Position numbers and translations under genes: made by a program. Under the pieces are notes generated by a model. It saw only the letters and a program-made list of their open reading frames with translations, did no database searches and was not told the DNA's origin. Of a stretch of 64,000 bases of DNA, positions 11,437 through 20,271 are shown piece after piece (within the stretch, counting starts at the first letter, position 1; each line of letters opens with the position of its first letter). The stretch lies in assembly GCF_003627755.1 (NCBI RefSeq), contig NZ_CP032695.1, forward strand, positions 992,001 through 1,056,000, read 5' to 3'. This DNA comes from Rhizobium jaguaris. GTDB lineage: Bacteria; Pseudomonadota; Alphaproteobacteria; Rhizobiales; Rhizobiaceae.

Positions 11437-12681
11437 TTGGTCCAGGCACGTTACAACGCGATTAGTAAATGCAGAGTTGGCGGCAAAGAGGATCTCGTTT
11501 CAGTTCTGAATCTGGGCGTCCAAGCACTAACAGGTGTATTTCCAGGATCTCCGGACGAAGAAGTGACGATGGGGCCTTTAGAGCTCGTTTGGTCACCTTC
11601 GAGTGGTTTGTTGCAGCTGAAGCATTCTTATGATCCGACAGAAATGTACGGAGATAACTATGGATATAGGTCGGGCCTCAACCAATCAATGGTCGATCAC
11701 TTAACAAACAAGGTTCGTTATCTTGAAAGAATGGTCGCACCCAAGAGTGGAGATGTTGTTCTCGATATCGGTAGCAACGATTGCACAACATTGAAAGCCT
11801 ATGGCACGCCGGGATTGGCTAGAATCGGCATCGATCCCACGGGAACGAAATTCTCTAGCTACTACCCTGCGGACATTAAGCTTGTTCCCGACTTTTTCTC
11901 TGCTGATGCATTTAGGTCGGTAAGTCGTAAGTCTGCTAAAATAGTAACTTCGATTGCCATGTTCTACGATCTAGAAGATCCGATTGAATTTGCGCGTCAA
12001 GTTGCAGAGGTTCTCGCGCCCGAAGGTATTTGGCATTTTGAGCAGAGCTACATGCCATCAATGCTTCGGACAAATTCCTACGACACAATATGTCATGAGC
12101 ACATCGAATATTATTCCCTTGGGGTAATGAAGAAAATCCTCGATGCTGCCGGTCTCAAGCTAGTAGACGTCATCATGAATAATATTAACGGCGGAAGTTT
12201 TGCGGTTACTGCGACTCACAAGAGCAACAATAGTCTGAACATCAATTCGCCTGTTATCGATTGGCTTTTAGCTCAGGAAGATTCTATGGGGCTTGGAACG
12301 CCTAAGCCGTTTCGAGATTTCGAAGAGCGTGTATTCAGACACAAAACAGATTTGTCAAATCTGCTTCAGCGCCTCGTCGCCGACGGCAAAAAAGTGCTAG
12401 GATATGGCGCCTCAACCAAAGGAAATGTTCTCCTTCAATTTTGTGGTCTGTCGACCGCCGAGATACCTGCGATTGCCGAAGTAAACGTGGACAAATTCGG
12501 CCGATTCACACCCGGCACACATATTCCGATAATTTCGGAGGCCGAAGCCCGAGCAATGCGCCCAGATTACTTTTTAGTACTCCCCTGGCATTTTAAGGAT
12601 GGGATTATCCGTCGCGAAAGAGAATACTTAGCAGGCGGCGGCAAGTTCATATTCCCCTTCCCAGAGATCGAAATAATCTGA
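11437..12681 (+). CDS. C-methyltransferase-like SAM-dependent methyltransferase (TTG start)
   Basis: A 414-residue protein of the class used in deoxysugar C-methylation (NovU/TylCIII-like): an N-terminal substrate/zinc-type region, a central SAM domain (VVLDIGSNDCTTLKAY at ~105-120), the conserved HFEQSYMPSMLRTNSYDTICHEHIEYYS segment, and a C-terminal domain with VLGYGASTKGNVLLQF. The start is TTG at 11437 with AGGAAG six nt upstream. The partner dehydratase and reductase on the left make the keto-deoxysugars such enzymes can act on, so a branched or C-methylated 6-deoxysugar is plausible but unproven. Last gene of the plus-strand operon. Confidence 0.85.
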   Translation: MVQARYNAISKCRVGGKEDLVSVLNLGVQALTGVFPGSPDEEVTMGPLELVWSPSSGLLQLKHSYDPTEMYGDNYGYRSGLNQSMVDHLTNKVRYLERMVAPKSGDVVLDIGSNDCTTLKAYGTPGLARIGIDPTGTKFSSYYPADIKLVPDFFSADAFRSVSRKSAKIVTSIAMFYDLEDPIEFARQVAEVLAPEGIWHFEQSYMPSMLRTNSYDTICHEHIEYYSLGVMKKILDAAGLKLVDVIMNNINGGSFAVTATHKSNNSLNINSPVIDWLLAQEDSMGLGTPKPFRDFEERVFRHKTDLSNLLQRLVADGKKVLGYGASTKGNVLLQFCGLSTAEIPAIAEVNVDKFGRFTPGTHIPIISEAEARAMRPDYFLVLPWHFKDGIIRREREYLAGGGKFIFPFPEIEII

Positions 12682-12690
12682 TTTGGGGCC

Positions 12691-12719
12691 GGGACGTCGG
12701 TCACGAGGAGCGACGTCCC
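12691..12719. terminator. Hairpin between convergent genes
   Basis: A perfect 9-bp inverted repeat, GGGACGTCG at 12691-12699 and CGACGTCCC at 12711-12719, with an 11-nt loop. It starts 9 bp after the methyltransferase stop and faces the end of the wzt-like gene. No strong T run follows on either strand, so it may be a bidirectional hairpin that stabilises 3' ends rather than a classical intrinsic terminator. Confidence 0.5.
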
Positions 12720-12834
12720 TTGCCACCATTCAGTGACCCAGCGGGCGCGGCAGAACGGTGAAACCCTTTGTATAGTAGCTTGTCGGTAATGCTTGACGAC
12801 TTCAACCACCGACTGACCGAGCCGTCTCCGAAAT

Positions 12835-13581
12835 TCATAAATGCCCGAAATAAGCGTTGGCGACAGTTTCGGCGTCACCGTCCATTTTGACTTTTCCGTG
12901 TTCAAGCCAGAGTATGCGAGAGCAGTTCTTAACCAGTAACTCTTTCGAATGGCTCGCAATAATCAGTATCTTGGTTTGGTTGACAAGTTGATGAAGGCGT
13001 TCGTTTGCCTTAGTTTGGAAACCCTCGTCCCCAGCCGCCAACCATTCATCCATAATCAGTATTTCGGGTTCAATTACCGTCGAGATAGAAAACGCTAGTC
13101 GAAGCTGCATGCCAGTAGAATAGGTTCTTACAGGCATGCTTAGGAAATTGCCCAATTCGGAGAACTCCTCAATCTCGGCTTGTTTCGCGGCCATCTCTTT
13201 TGCTGAAAACCCCAACAGTGCTCCGCGAATGCGAATGTTTTCTCGCCCAGTAGCTTCGGGATCTATTCCAAGCGAAATGTTGATTAGCGACGTGCATTTG
13301 CCGTTAATCGCTATGCGACCGACCGTGGGATGGTAAACGCCACTCATAACTCTTAAAAGCGTGGTCTTGCCGGAGCCGTTATGACCCAAAAGGCCAAGAC
13401 GCTCGCCTTCGTTGAGGTTGACGTTAATATTATCCAAGCCCCGAATAACGACAACGCCATCAGAGTTCGAACCTATCGTCCCGCCAGTTGCCAAGGACAT
13501 GACTTGGCTCTTCAGCGATCTACTTTTCGCATTGTAAATCGGGAAATCTACGGTGACATTTTCGAGTATCAGTGACGACAT
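12835..13581 (-). CDS. ABC transporter ATP-binding protein, polysaccharide export (Wzt-like)
   Basis: A 248-residue ATPase energising export of lipid-linked polysaccharide across the inner membrane. From MSSLILENV: Walker A GHNGSGKT (66-73), signature YSTGMQLRL (154-162), Walker B LIMDEW (175-180) and the switch histidine in IIASHS. The ATG at 13581 has GAAGG five nt upstream; the frame opens eight codons earlier. The DEWLAAGD sequence is typical of Wzt/KpsT-type exporters. It lacks the ~180-residue C-terminal carbohydrate-binding domain found in long Wzt proteins, so recognition of a chain-terminal cap by Wzt is not expected. It follows the permease gene with a 33-bp gap. Confidence 0.93.
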   Translation of the reverse strand: MSSLILENVTVDFPIYNAKSRSLKSQVMSLATGGTIGSNSDGVVVIRGLDNINVNLNEGERLGLLGHNGSGKTTLLRVMSGVYHPTVGRIAINGKCTSLINISLGIDPEATGRENIRIRGALLGFSAKEMAAKQAEIEEFSELGNFLSMPVRTYSTGMQLRLAFSISTVIEPEILIMDEWLAAGDEGFQTKANERLHQLVNQTKILIIASHSKELLVKNCSRILWLEHGKVKMDGDAETVANAYFGHL

Positions 13582-13614
13582 GTTAACCTTCGAGAACGTA
13601 TTCAAAAATCGAAA

Positions 13615-14421
13615 CTAGAGCCAGTAGGTGACGCGGGAACGATAGCGGTCGAGAAACAACAATGCTGCCGCCCAACCAACGATTGCCATGCCTATTACGA
13701 CACCCCAGTTGAGAAGCGTTCCGGTACCCCCGAGGAGGGGCTCTCGTATCACACTTATCAAGTGATAGAACGGATTGAAATCCAGCATCAAAGCCGACCT
13801 ATCGGACGGCAATTGATGTGGTTGCCACATTATAGGTGTTACATATAGTCCTACTTGCATGATGTTTTGAATAATTTGCGTCAAATCACGATATCGCGTG
13901 CAGATTACAGAAAGGATGATCATCATCCACAGCAGATTGACCGAAACCAAAACAAAAGCCGGAATAACGAGAAGCGCCTCGAAGTTAACAAATTTTCCAA
14001 AGGTTAGTAACACGATAGGAAAAATGACCATATTATGGAATAATATTATAGAATTTCTCCACCAGGTGCGTAATATATATGTGAAGAAAGGCAGCGGGAG
14101 CTGCAGCATTGTTTCGGAGTTGGAGATAAAACTGGTGCAGCCCTCGTTTATAAGCGAAGAATAGTATCCCCACACTACAATCCCCACGCATATAAATGGC
14201 AGGAATTCCGACATGGGAGTTCGAAAAATCGTTCCGAAGATCAATCCGAGGGCGCCGATCAAAACGCCCATGTTGATGGTCAACCAGAATGCACCAATAT
14301 TCGAACGCCGGTAGCGTTGTGCTACATCTTGCCAACCTAGGAGCGCGGCCAATCGGAAGTTGATGACTGATCGGATAACATCCTTCCAAGCGGTTATTCG
14401 CTGCGCATTCGATGAGGCCAT
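13615..14421 (-). CDS. ABC-2 type polysaccharide export permease (Wzm-like)
   Basis: An inner-membrane permease of 268 residues if started at MASSNAQRI; the frame opens 30 residues earlier. It has about six hydrophobic segments and family landmarks such as RYRRSNIGAFWLTINMG near the N terminus, LMLDFNPFYHLISVIREPLLGG before the last membrane span, and a short basic C-terminal tail. It forms the channel partner of the ATPase encoded immediately downstream. The pair is convergent with the glycosyltransferase/methyltransferase operon and probably exports its product to the periplasm. The start choice is uncertain, as neither candidate has a strong ribosome site. Confidence 0.9.
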   Translation of the reverse strand: MASSNAQRITAWKDVIRSVINFRLAALLGWQDVAQRYRRSNIGAFWLTINMGVLIGALGLIFGTIFRTPMSEFLPFICVGIVVWGYYSSLINEGCTSFISNSETMLQLPLPFFTYILRTWWRNSIILFHNMVIFPIVLLTFGKFVNFEALLVIPAFVLVSVNLLWMMIILSVICTRYRDLTQIIQNIMQVGLYVTPIMWQPHQLPSDRSALMLDFNPFYHLISVIREPLLGGTGTLLNWGVVIGMAIVGWAAALLFLDRYRSRVTYWL

Positions 14422-14518
14422 TTGTAATTTTATCTTTCGTGTGGACTTATCATGATCTGAATTGCCTGTGGCTATAGACTCATTCTCTCCCGGGTTCAAC
14501 GCACAGCGCATTGGATCG

Positions 14519-15025
14519 ATCGTTGCGGCGGCGGCATCGTCTCGGCCGAAGCCGCATCAACACCGACGGTCGGCGCGAGCGTCAAGGTTGGCGCCACTGA
14601 AGCCGAACCGATGTGGTTGGAGTTTTTGCGCCGGGCACGCCGATGCCCTGGAGTTATTAAGTTCATTATTTGCGAAGCTCGCGAAGGCCTTAAAGCCGCT
14701 GTTGTTCACTTCGTGAGGAACGTGATGGAGCATGCGGGCAGGACCGGTTGGCGTGTTGTCCTCGCCTTCGTCGCCACGGCCTTTGCCCAGGACATGCCGC
14801 AAGGCGCGAGCCAGCTATGGCGCAACGTCAAAGGTGCCGAAGTCCACCGCTCATGGATCAAGGGTAACCGCTTACGATAAAGCGACGCATGGAAGTCGTC
14901 GGCTCTTTCCCAATGACGAGTGCCATCAACCGTTCTGTCGGTGGTCACTTGGTTGGTTATCTGGAGAATTCGTTATGCATCGAAATAGGTATCTCAATGC
15001 TCATCAACAATCCGTCGGTGAATGA
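14519..15025 (+). pseudogene. Degenerate IS256-family transposase remnant
   Basis: The plus strand carries frameshifted pieces matching the C-terminal half of the intact IS256 transposase at 4277-5476. HQHRR.../TDGRRE near 14555 corresponds to NTDGRRE. EGLKAAVVHFVRNVMEHAG... (14680-14815) matches [48 protein letters not shown] (14889 on) matches [18 protein letters not shown], and the piece ends in LINNPSV. The N-terminal half and first catalytic Asp are missing, and the region is crossed by frameshifts and a deletion. It is an old copy in the opposite orientation to the intact element. Confidence 0.85.
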
Positions 15026-15081
15026 AGTACTGGCCTTGCTCAGAAGTCTGCCGGACGGAGACTTCTCGCTTTGCCAAAGGC

Positions 15082-15981
15082 TTAAAGTCTCTTTCGAAGG
15101 TTATCGAGATATTCTTCGCAAATGGTCTTCACCAGTTGCTGCAGCTCGGAGGTGCGCTTGCCGAGCCAGAGCAGCGCTTCGTCGCTGATCTCGAAATGCG
15201 GAGAATAGCGGGCTTTCACATAGGCTTCGTTGATGGTGTTGAACCAGGCGATGTACCGTTGTCGCTCCTTTGGCCAGATTTCCACGAGCCGCTGGTCGCG
15301 GCCTTCTGCCAACGTCCTCAGATGATTGAGGTTGTGTGAGGCAGGGCTGTAGCTGGTCAGGGTCAGCAGCAGCGTCGAATAGGCTTGCTCAATGGCCTGA
15401 TGAAGCAAGAAGGCTGCCTCGTCCGGATCGCCTTCTTTTGTGTAAAATTGAGCGCCTTTTAGAAATTTTTGAGTTCTCTGAAATCTTTCAAAATGTTCGT
15501 AGGCAACGCGGTATTCATCCATGGCTGAAAGCGGTTTGGGTTCGACCAGCTCTTCGTCGTCGAGTTCGTAGAGCACGATGCCATCACGTCGGATGTCCCG
15601 GAAGAAATAATTGCCCTCCTTCAGTGCCGTGTTGACCTCGCGGCGCGAATGCACGATCAGGCTGACCGGCGTCTTGATAGTGCGGTCATGGGGAAAACGC
15701 GTCGCCGCCTTGTGCCAGTAAAGCGCAAAGTCGGTAAGCTTGCGATTGTTGACAATGATCAGCAGATCGTAATCGGAGCGATAGCCCTTGCCGGTCAGGT
15801 CCTCGACCCAGTCGCCACGGGCATAGGAGCCGAACAGGATGATCTTGAGGATGCGCCCCTTCTTCTTGAAGTCGGCCGTGCCTTCCTTCAGCGCATCCTC
15901 GAACTCCTCATGCACGATTTCGACGATACGCGACAGTTCGCGTTGCTTGCGTTCCGGCAGATGGTCGAGGCTGGATTTCAT
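15082..15981 (-). CDS. Fused nucleotidyltransferase (MNT) - HEPN domain protein
   Basis: A 299-residue protein. Residues ~45-140 form a minimal nucleotidyltransferase fold with GSYARGDW (51-58) and the metal-binding SDYDLL (D70, D72). Residues ~160-290 form an all-helical HEPN domain ending KARYSPHFEISDEALLWLGKRT. In the MntA/HepT family the two domains are separate antitoxin and toxin chains, the MNT adenylylating the HEPN RNase; here they are one polypeptide, a known variant whose role is unsettled. It stands alone between IS remnants and an integrase. No partner gene is seen. Confidence 0.85.
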   Translation of the reverse strand: MKSSLDHLPERKQRELSRIVEIVHEEFEDALKEGTADFKKKGRILKIILFGSYARGDWVEDLTGKGYRSDYDLLIIVNNRKLTDFALYWHKAATRFPHDRTIKTPVSLIVHSRREVNTALKEGNYFFRDIRRDGIVLYELDDEELVEPKPLSAMDEYRVAYEHFERFQRTQKFLKGAQFYTKEGDPDEAAFLLHQAIEQAYSTLLLTLTSYSPASHNLNHLRTLAEGRDQRLVEIWPKERQRYIAWFNTINEAYVKARYSPHFEISDEALLWLGKRTSELQQLVKTICEEYLDNLRKRL

Positions 15982-16437
15982 GGAAAGCTGAAACCTTTCT
16001 GAAGCACCTGTTTAGACACGAAACGGTTGCAAAAAGCCAGTCCCGCGCAACAAGACTATCAATTTTCGTCTAAACGCAGATGCTTCGGCGACATTTTGCT
16101 GGCGTTGAGGATGAAGATTTGTCCGCTCGCGATTGTCGCGTTTTAATCGCTGTTTGATGATCCATCATGAGTCATTTTCGGGTGGGTCGCTAAGCCTGAT
16201 GATGTGCCGGACTTATGGTACGCTCGGGCTCGTGCAGGTTCTTGCATGAGATGCCGCAGCGAAGGGAAAGACCGCAAATATTCGCTGCGCGTCGAAGATA
16301 TTCGGCTCCGAATTCATCCGCACCGTGCGCCCGCTCGGTTACGTGTCGGATTACGCTGATGTCGGTCGAAGGGCTTGGACCGTTGTTTAGGTACAACACC
16401 TCGCAATACCGAAAACATCGCCGCTTTGGAAAGCAAA
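15982..16437. other. Intergenic region upstream of integrase
   Basis: About 455 bp between the divergent MNT-HEPN and integrase genes. It must hold the promoters of both. I see no tRNA, long repeat or recognisable remnant gene in it. Confidence 0.4.
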
Positions 16438-18567
16438 ATGGAAAAAGTTCCGTATTTGACCAGTCGAAACGGGCGTTTCTTTGCAAGGGTGAAGATACCG
16501 AGGCGATTGCGCTACCGCCACTTTGCCGGCGCTGCCGAGTTGAAGCGGGCTTTGGGCGGTGATCGAGATGAGGCGATAAAACGTTTGCCCGCCGTTCTCG
16601 ACGAAATGCGCGAAAAAATCCGATTGGCGCGGCAGAGTGACGCCACAGAAGACGGACTGGGAAAAGTTCCCTACTTGCTCAATCGAGAGGGGCGCTTCTT
16701 TGCAAGGGTGAAGATACCGAAGTCTTTGCGCTATCAACATTTTGCTGGAGCAACCGAACTGCGGCGAGCTCTGGGTGCGGACAGGGACGAGGCGATAAGG
16801 CGCCTTCCCGCTGTTCTCGATGAATGGCGAATAGAAATCAAACTGGCGCGGCAGCGCCTCGCCGAATGTCCGCCACCTCCGGGCGTTCACAATCCGAAAC
16901 CCATTGCCCAGATTATCGCACGCGACTATCTGGCCCATCTCCAGGCGGATGAGGAATCGCGCACCCATACACTGTCGGAATGGGACGATGCGGCTTTTGA
17001 CGACGGCACTGAAAAGATCCCTAATTTGCTCCAGCAGAAGGGACGCTTTTACGCAAGGATCAAGATACCGTTGTATTTGCGGGACGATCATTTTGGTGGG
17101 GCATGCGAGCTCAGACTGCCTCTGGGCGGCGACCGAAAACGCGCAATTAGGCTTCTGCCATCAGTCCTCGAAGAGCTGCGCGGAAAGATTGATCTGGTTC
17201 GGCACGGTGGAGACGGGGCGTTGGGACCAGGCGGCGCTCGCCACCCCAAGTCTTTGGCTTCCATCGTCGCTGCCGACTATTTGGTGCAGATCAAAGCGGA
17301 TCTTGAATTGCGGGGTGGTGCAATCCTGCAGTCGGATGGCGCTGCCGCTCTCGACAAAGAACTTTGGTTGCGCGGCTATGTGGGCCATCTAAACGATGAG
17401 GTACTACAGCGCCTAGTTGGCAATCGGATCGAAATTGCCAGGCGTCAAGGTTGGCATGTCTGCGAATTTGGTTCGCTCGAATGGCGAAATCTCGCGCGAG
17501 GCCTTTGTATTTCGAGTTATGAGGTCATGGCGCGGCAGGACGAGCGCAATCGGAATAATTTCGACGGAAAACCGGATCATCCCCTCTTGAAGAAAGGTAT
17601 TGCCAGGGTCCTCAGAACAGGAAGGGCACCGACGAGAACCTTGACCTTTGACCAGATTATAGACGCCGAAATCAAATATAGCCGCATGGGGCGCGATCCT
17701 CGTCCCCTGGCTACCTATACGGTGGACAAATATCGCTTTCATGCACAGGAATTCGCAATATTCCGCAACTCGGAGAATGCCCTCACCGTAACTGCCAAGG
17801 AAGCGATTCTGTGGCGTCATCAGTTATTATCGACAAAGTCGCTAGCCAATTCAACGGTGAAGCAGAAGATCCAGAATATCAAGACGATACTTAATTGGGC
17901 TCGCTATCATGAGCCCGGTGTCGTTTTCCCGCACGGCAATCCGTTGGCGGGGGTCAGGCCCCCGCGGTCAATTCGCCAGCCTTCCTATCTCAAAACCTAC
18001 ACACTTGACGAGGCGAAGATAATCTTGCGTGCGGCGCGCCTTGAAAGCGAACCCATTTTTCGGTGGATACCGTTCTTGTGCGCCTACTCCGGCATGAGGA
18101 TCGGGGAGGCCGCTTTCCTCGAAAGGGAGGATTTTTTTCAGCACCTCGATCGATGGTATTGGCAGATTTCAAACCTGAGGGGCCGTTCGCTTAAGACCGC
18201 ATCCAGTGAGCGGCGTATACCCGTTCATCCAGCGCTGACCGCAGAAGGATTTATGGATTTTGTTTTCTCGGTCAAGAAGGGGCCATTATTCTACAAGAGA
18301 CGCAGCAATGCGTATAGGATCCGGCCCTCGCTGGCTTCGTGGGTTCGATTACTGATTCCCTATTTGCACCGCCCGAATCTTCTGCCGAACCATGGATGGC
18401 GGCATCTGTTTGAGGACTTGTGCCGTCGCGATCTGATGAACGAGGATGCGCGGGCCTATATCCTCGGACGTAGCGTCGGCGCGAGCAGAGAGCTCTACGG
18501 ACGCTCAGATATCATGCTGCCCGGATTGGCGGCGGCAATGGATCAGATCAGGCCCTTCGAGATATGA
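16438..18567 (+). CDS. Tyrosine recombinase/integrase with triplicated N-terminal domain
   Basis: A 709-residue site-specific recombinase starting at MEKVPYL (GGAAAG four nt upstream); the frame is open to 16375. The C-terminal catalytic domain has R554 (YSGMRIGEAAFL), H652-x2-R655-H656 (HGWRHLF) and Y687 (RELYGRSD), so it looks active. The N terminus is unusual: a ~65-residue unit (VPYLxxRxGRFFARVKIPxxLR...HF.GA.EL...LGxDRDEAIxxLPAVLDE) occurs three times, at about 16438-16650, 16663-16860 and 17014-17200. Units one and two share a run of about 25 identical nucleotides, pointing to recent internal duplication. A core-binding domain lies between. It reads toward tRNA-Val. Confidence 0.88.
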   Translation: MEKVPYLTSRNGRFFARVKIPRRLRYRHFAGAAELKRALGGDRDEAIKRLPAVLDEMREKIRLARQSDATEDGLGKVPYLLNREGRFFARVKIPKSLRYQHFAGATELRRALGADRDEAIRRLPAVLDEWRIEIKLARQRLAECPPPPGVHNPKPIAQIIARDYLAHLQADEESRTHTLSEWDDAAFDDGTEKIPNLLQQKGRFYARIKIPLYLRDDHFGGACELRLPLGGDRKRAIRLLPSVLEELRGKIDLVRHGGDGALGPGGARHPKSLASIVAADYLVQIKADLELRGGAILQSDGAAALDKELWLRGYVGHLNDEVLQRLVGNRIEIARRQGWHVCEFGSLEWRNLARGLCISSYEVMARQDERNRNNFDGKPDHPLLKKGIARVLRTGRAPTRTLTFDQIIDAEIKYSRMGRDPRPLATYTVDKYRFHAQEFAIFRNSENALTVTAKEAILWRHQLLSTKSLANSTVKQKIQNIKTILNWARYHEPGVVFPHGNPLAGVRPPRSIRQPSYLKTYTLDEAKIILRAARLESEPIFRWIPFLCAYSGMRIGEAAFLEREDFFQHLDRWYWQISNLRGRSLKTASSERRIPVHPALTAEGFMDFVFSVKKGPLFYKRRSNAYRIRPSLASWVRLLIPYLHRPNLLPNHGWRHLFEDLCRRDLMNEDARAYILGRSVGASRELYGRSDIMLPGLAAAMDQIRPFEI

Positions 18568-18884
18568 GAAGGGGGCGATGATTTCACCTGCCGAACACGC
18601 AATTCGTTGGCTGTCATCCCTCCGACCTTAGCCTTTTGCGCGCTCGAAGCTTGGTCGAATACGAGTGTTGATTGGCAAGATTCGTCCATTTGTGGTCGCT
18701 GGCACAGAACAGTTCTATTTCGGGGCGCGCTTGAAGAAATCGCTTCCGACGAGCGTCGGAACTCGGGTGCGTTCAAGAGCTATAGGGTCGCAAAAAAAAT
18801 GCAAATCGCTCTTGTATTTTGAGAATGGCACAGGTAGATGACACTCACCGAACGCGAGGGGCGATCACGCTCCGCCCGCGAGAA
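18568..18884. other. Intergenic region between integrase and tRNA-Val
   Basis: About 317 bp with no gene I can support. It should contain the tRNA promoter and possibly an attachment site for the neighbouring integrase, but no direct repeat of the tRNA 3' end was noticed within it. Confidence 0.35.
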
Positions 18885-18960
18885 GGGCGATTAGCTCAGT
18901 TGGTAGAGCGCCTCGTTTACACCGAGGATGTCGGGAGTTCGAGTCTCTCATCGCCCACCA
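18885..18960 (+). tRNA. tRNA-Val (anticodon TAC)
   Basis: A 76-nt cloverleaf. The acceptor stem GGGCGAT (18885-18891) pairs with ATCGCCC (18950-18956). The anticodon stem CCTCG/CGAGG encloses the loop TTTACAC with anticodon TAC, reading GTA valine codons. The T arm contains GTTCGAGTC, the discriminator is A, and CCA is encoded at 18958-18960. It is complete. It lies 317 bp downstream of a tyrosine recombinase gene, and tRNA genes are frequent integration targets of such enzymes. Confidence 0.96.
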
Positions 18961-19253
18961 TTCTTCCCAGCTGCAGTATCAAAAATATTAAATTTTTCAG
19001 CGGTTTCCGTCAATGGGAATGACACGGCTATATCAGGAAGACGGCGATTGACGCTGCATTGATTCAGAAAAGCTGTGTGTCAGCAATATAATCTTTCTCT
19101 TAACTTTGTCGCTACGCTGCGGACCCAATTTGTCAGTCGACACGCAATCTGCCCAAGGCTGAAGAGGGCGCATTTGTCGTTGTTAGCGATGCCACTCATC
19201 GAGCCGCTACCGCTCTCGCTCTCGACATCGCATCAAAGGATGAAAAGGCGAAG

Positions 19254-19578
19254 TCAGATCTCGCCGCCGACGAAGGTGATGGGGTAGCCGCTCGCTTGCT
19301 GGCCCAGAATGGCGCGTGGGCCGCATTCACCCGCATAGACGGTGATGACGCCAATGTCGTCGCCTGCGCTCCGATTCCGATCATGATACGATCGCTTTCC
19401 AGCTTGACCGGATAAGGTTCTCAGATCGATGAAGTCGGCGCGCCCCCAGCCGCGCCGGTTTGTAACTGAAGCGTCTATCGTGCTTTCGACATTCGATGAT
19501 GACGTCCATGAAAGGTCCGTCTGCCAGGTGAATGTTCTCATAGGTGCAAAGCTCGTCGGTCGCGAAATACGGCTGCAC
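19254..19578 (-). pseudogene. Remnant of a Rieske-type ferredoxin gene
   Basis: From MQPYFATDELCTYENIHLADG (start 19578) the frame resembles Rieske [2Fe-2S] ferredoxins, where CTHxN... and CPLHxGRFxxxTG are expected. Here the cluster ligands are altered: CTYEN replaces CTHxN, and CRKHDRRFSYK keeps C and H but is changed around them. The similarity then shifts frame, continuing toward RSENLIRSSWKAIVS (normally LRTYPVKxE). With shifted frames and damaged ligands it cannot make a normal cluster protein. It diverges from the LacI remnant next door, suggesting a lost catabolic operon and its regulator. Confidence 0.5.
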
Positions 19579-19622
19579 ATTCCAGCTCGATTATGATCAC
19601 TTTTGATCAGGGGAGACACGGA

Positions 19623-19721
19623 ATGAAAAAAGCCCGCTTCGTTGACATTGCGACCGCCACAGGCGCCGGCGTGGCAACCGTCGAGCGCGTTCCTAATGAA
19701 CGAAGCGGCGTCAAGCCTTAA
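19623..19721 (+). pseudogene. Truncated LacI-family regulator remnant
   Basis: An ATG opens MKKARFVDIATATGAGVATVERVPNERSGVKP then a stop at 19719. The pattern VDIAxxxGxxxATVERVxNER is the N-terminal helix-turn-helix of LacI-family repressors, with a Pro where Leu is usual. After the stop, weak similarity seems to continue in another frame (LPERYSPG...) but soon fades. Treat as a decayed regulator of the divergent Rieske remnant. Confidence 0.5.
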
Positions 19722-20271
19722 ACCTTCTCCTGGGCGACAAGCCCGACATCACCAAGTTCGACTAAACTGCGACCTCCCGGAAAGATATTCGCCGGGATCG
19801 GCGTGGTTAAGAATCGTTCGTTCAGCGCGCGGCCGCTTTTCGGCCGCTCCAGCCGGATTGGGATCGGCCGCCTGCTGCCACCTATGCACGAATATTCAAT
19901 ACCTACTCCTTGTACTGAGCAATTGCGGCCCAGCATCTTACAATATCAAATATTTGCGCGGTCTTGCCGAAAGTCAGGCGGCGCAATTGATGGGTGTTTG
20001 GCAGCTTGATGAGCCACGCTTTACCGCCTAGCTCAATGTCATCAACAAGCGCTTCTGTTGCAAAAAATACACGCGGTTCACCAAAAGCGAGCACGAATCA
20101 TCGCTTCGATAATTCTAACTATCCGTGTGTCGAAGAGGTCTGCTATGGAGCAGATCAAGCCGATGATTGGCCGCACCCCTCCCAGGTGCCGTTCCCCCCT
20201 GAAACGATGATTTGTCGATGAGCAAGTGCCGTCTTGCTCAATCGGATAGTTTTGACCTTAGGAAAGTTTAC

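Larger units (their letters stand above)
18961..20271. other. Decayed region after tRNA-Val
   Basis: About 1.3 kb without an intact gene. It contains a Rieske-like remnant on the minus strand (about 19254-19578) and a LacI-like remnant on the plus strand (from 19623), listed separately. The stretches 18961-19250 and about 19900-20250 show nothing I recognise; the last part must carry the promoter of the IalB/TpsB operon. Confidence 0.45.

Noticed and set aside
12567..12959. A 130-codon minus-strand frame between the C-methyltransferase-like gene and the wzt-like gene
   Set aside because: It overlaps the ends of both real genes and carries no domain; the region holds the intergenic hairpin.
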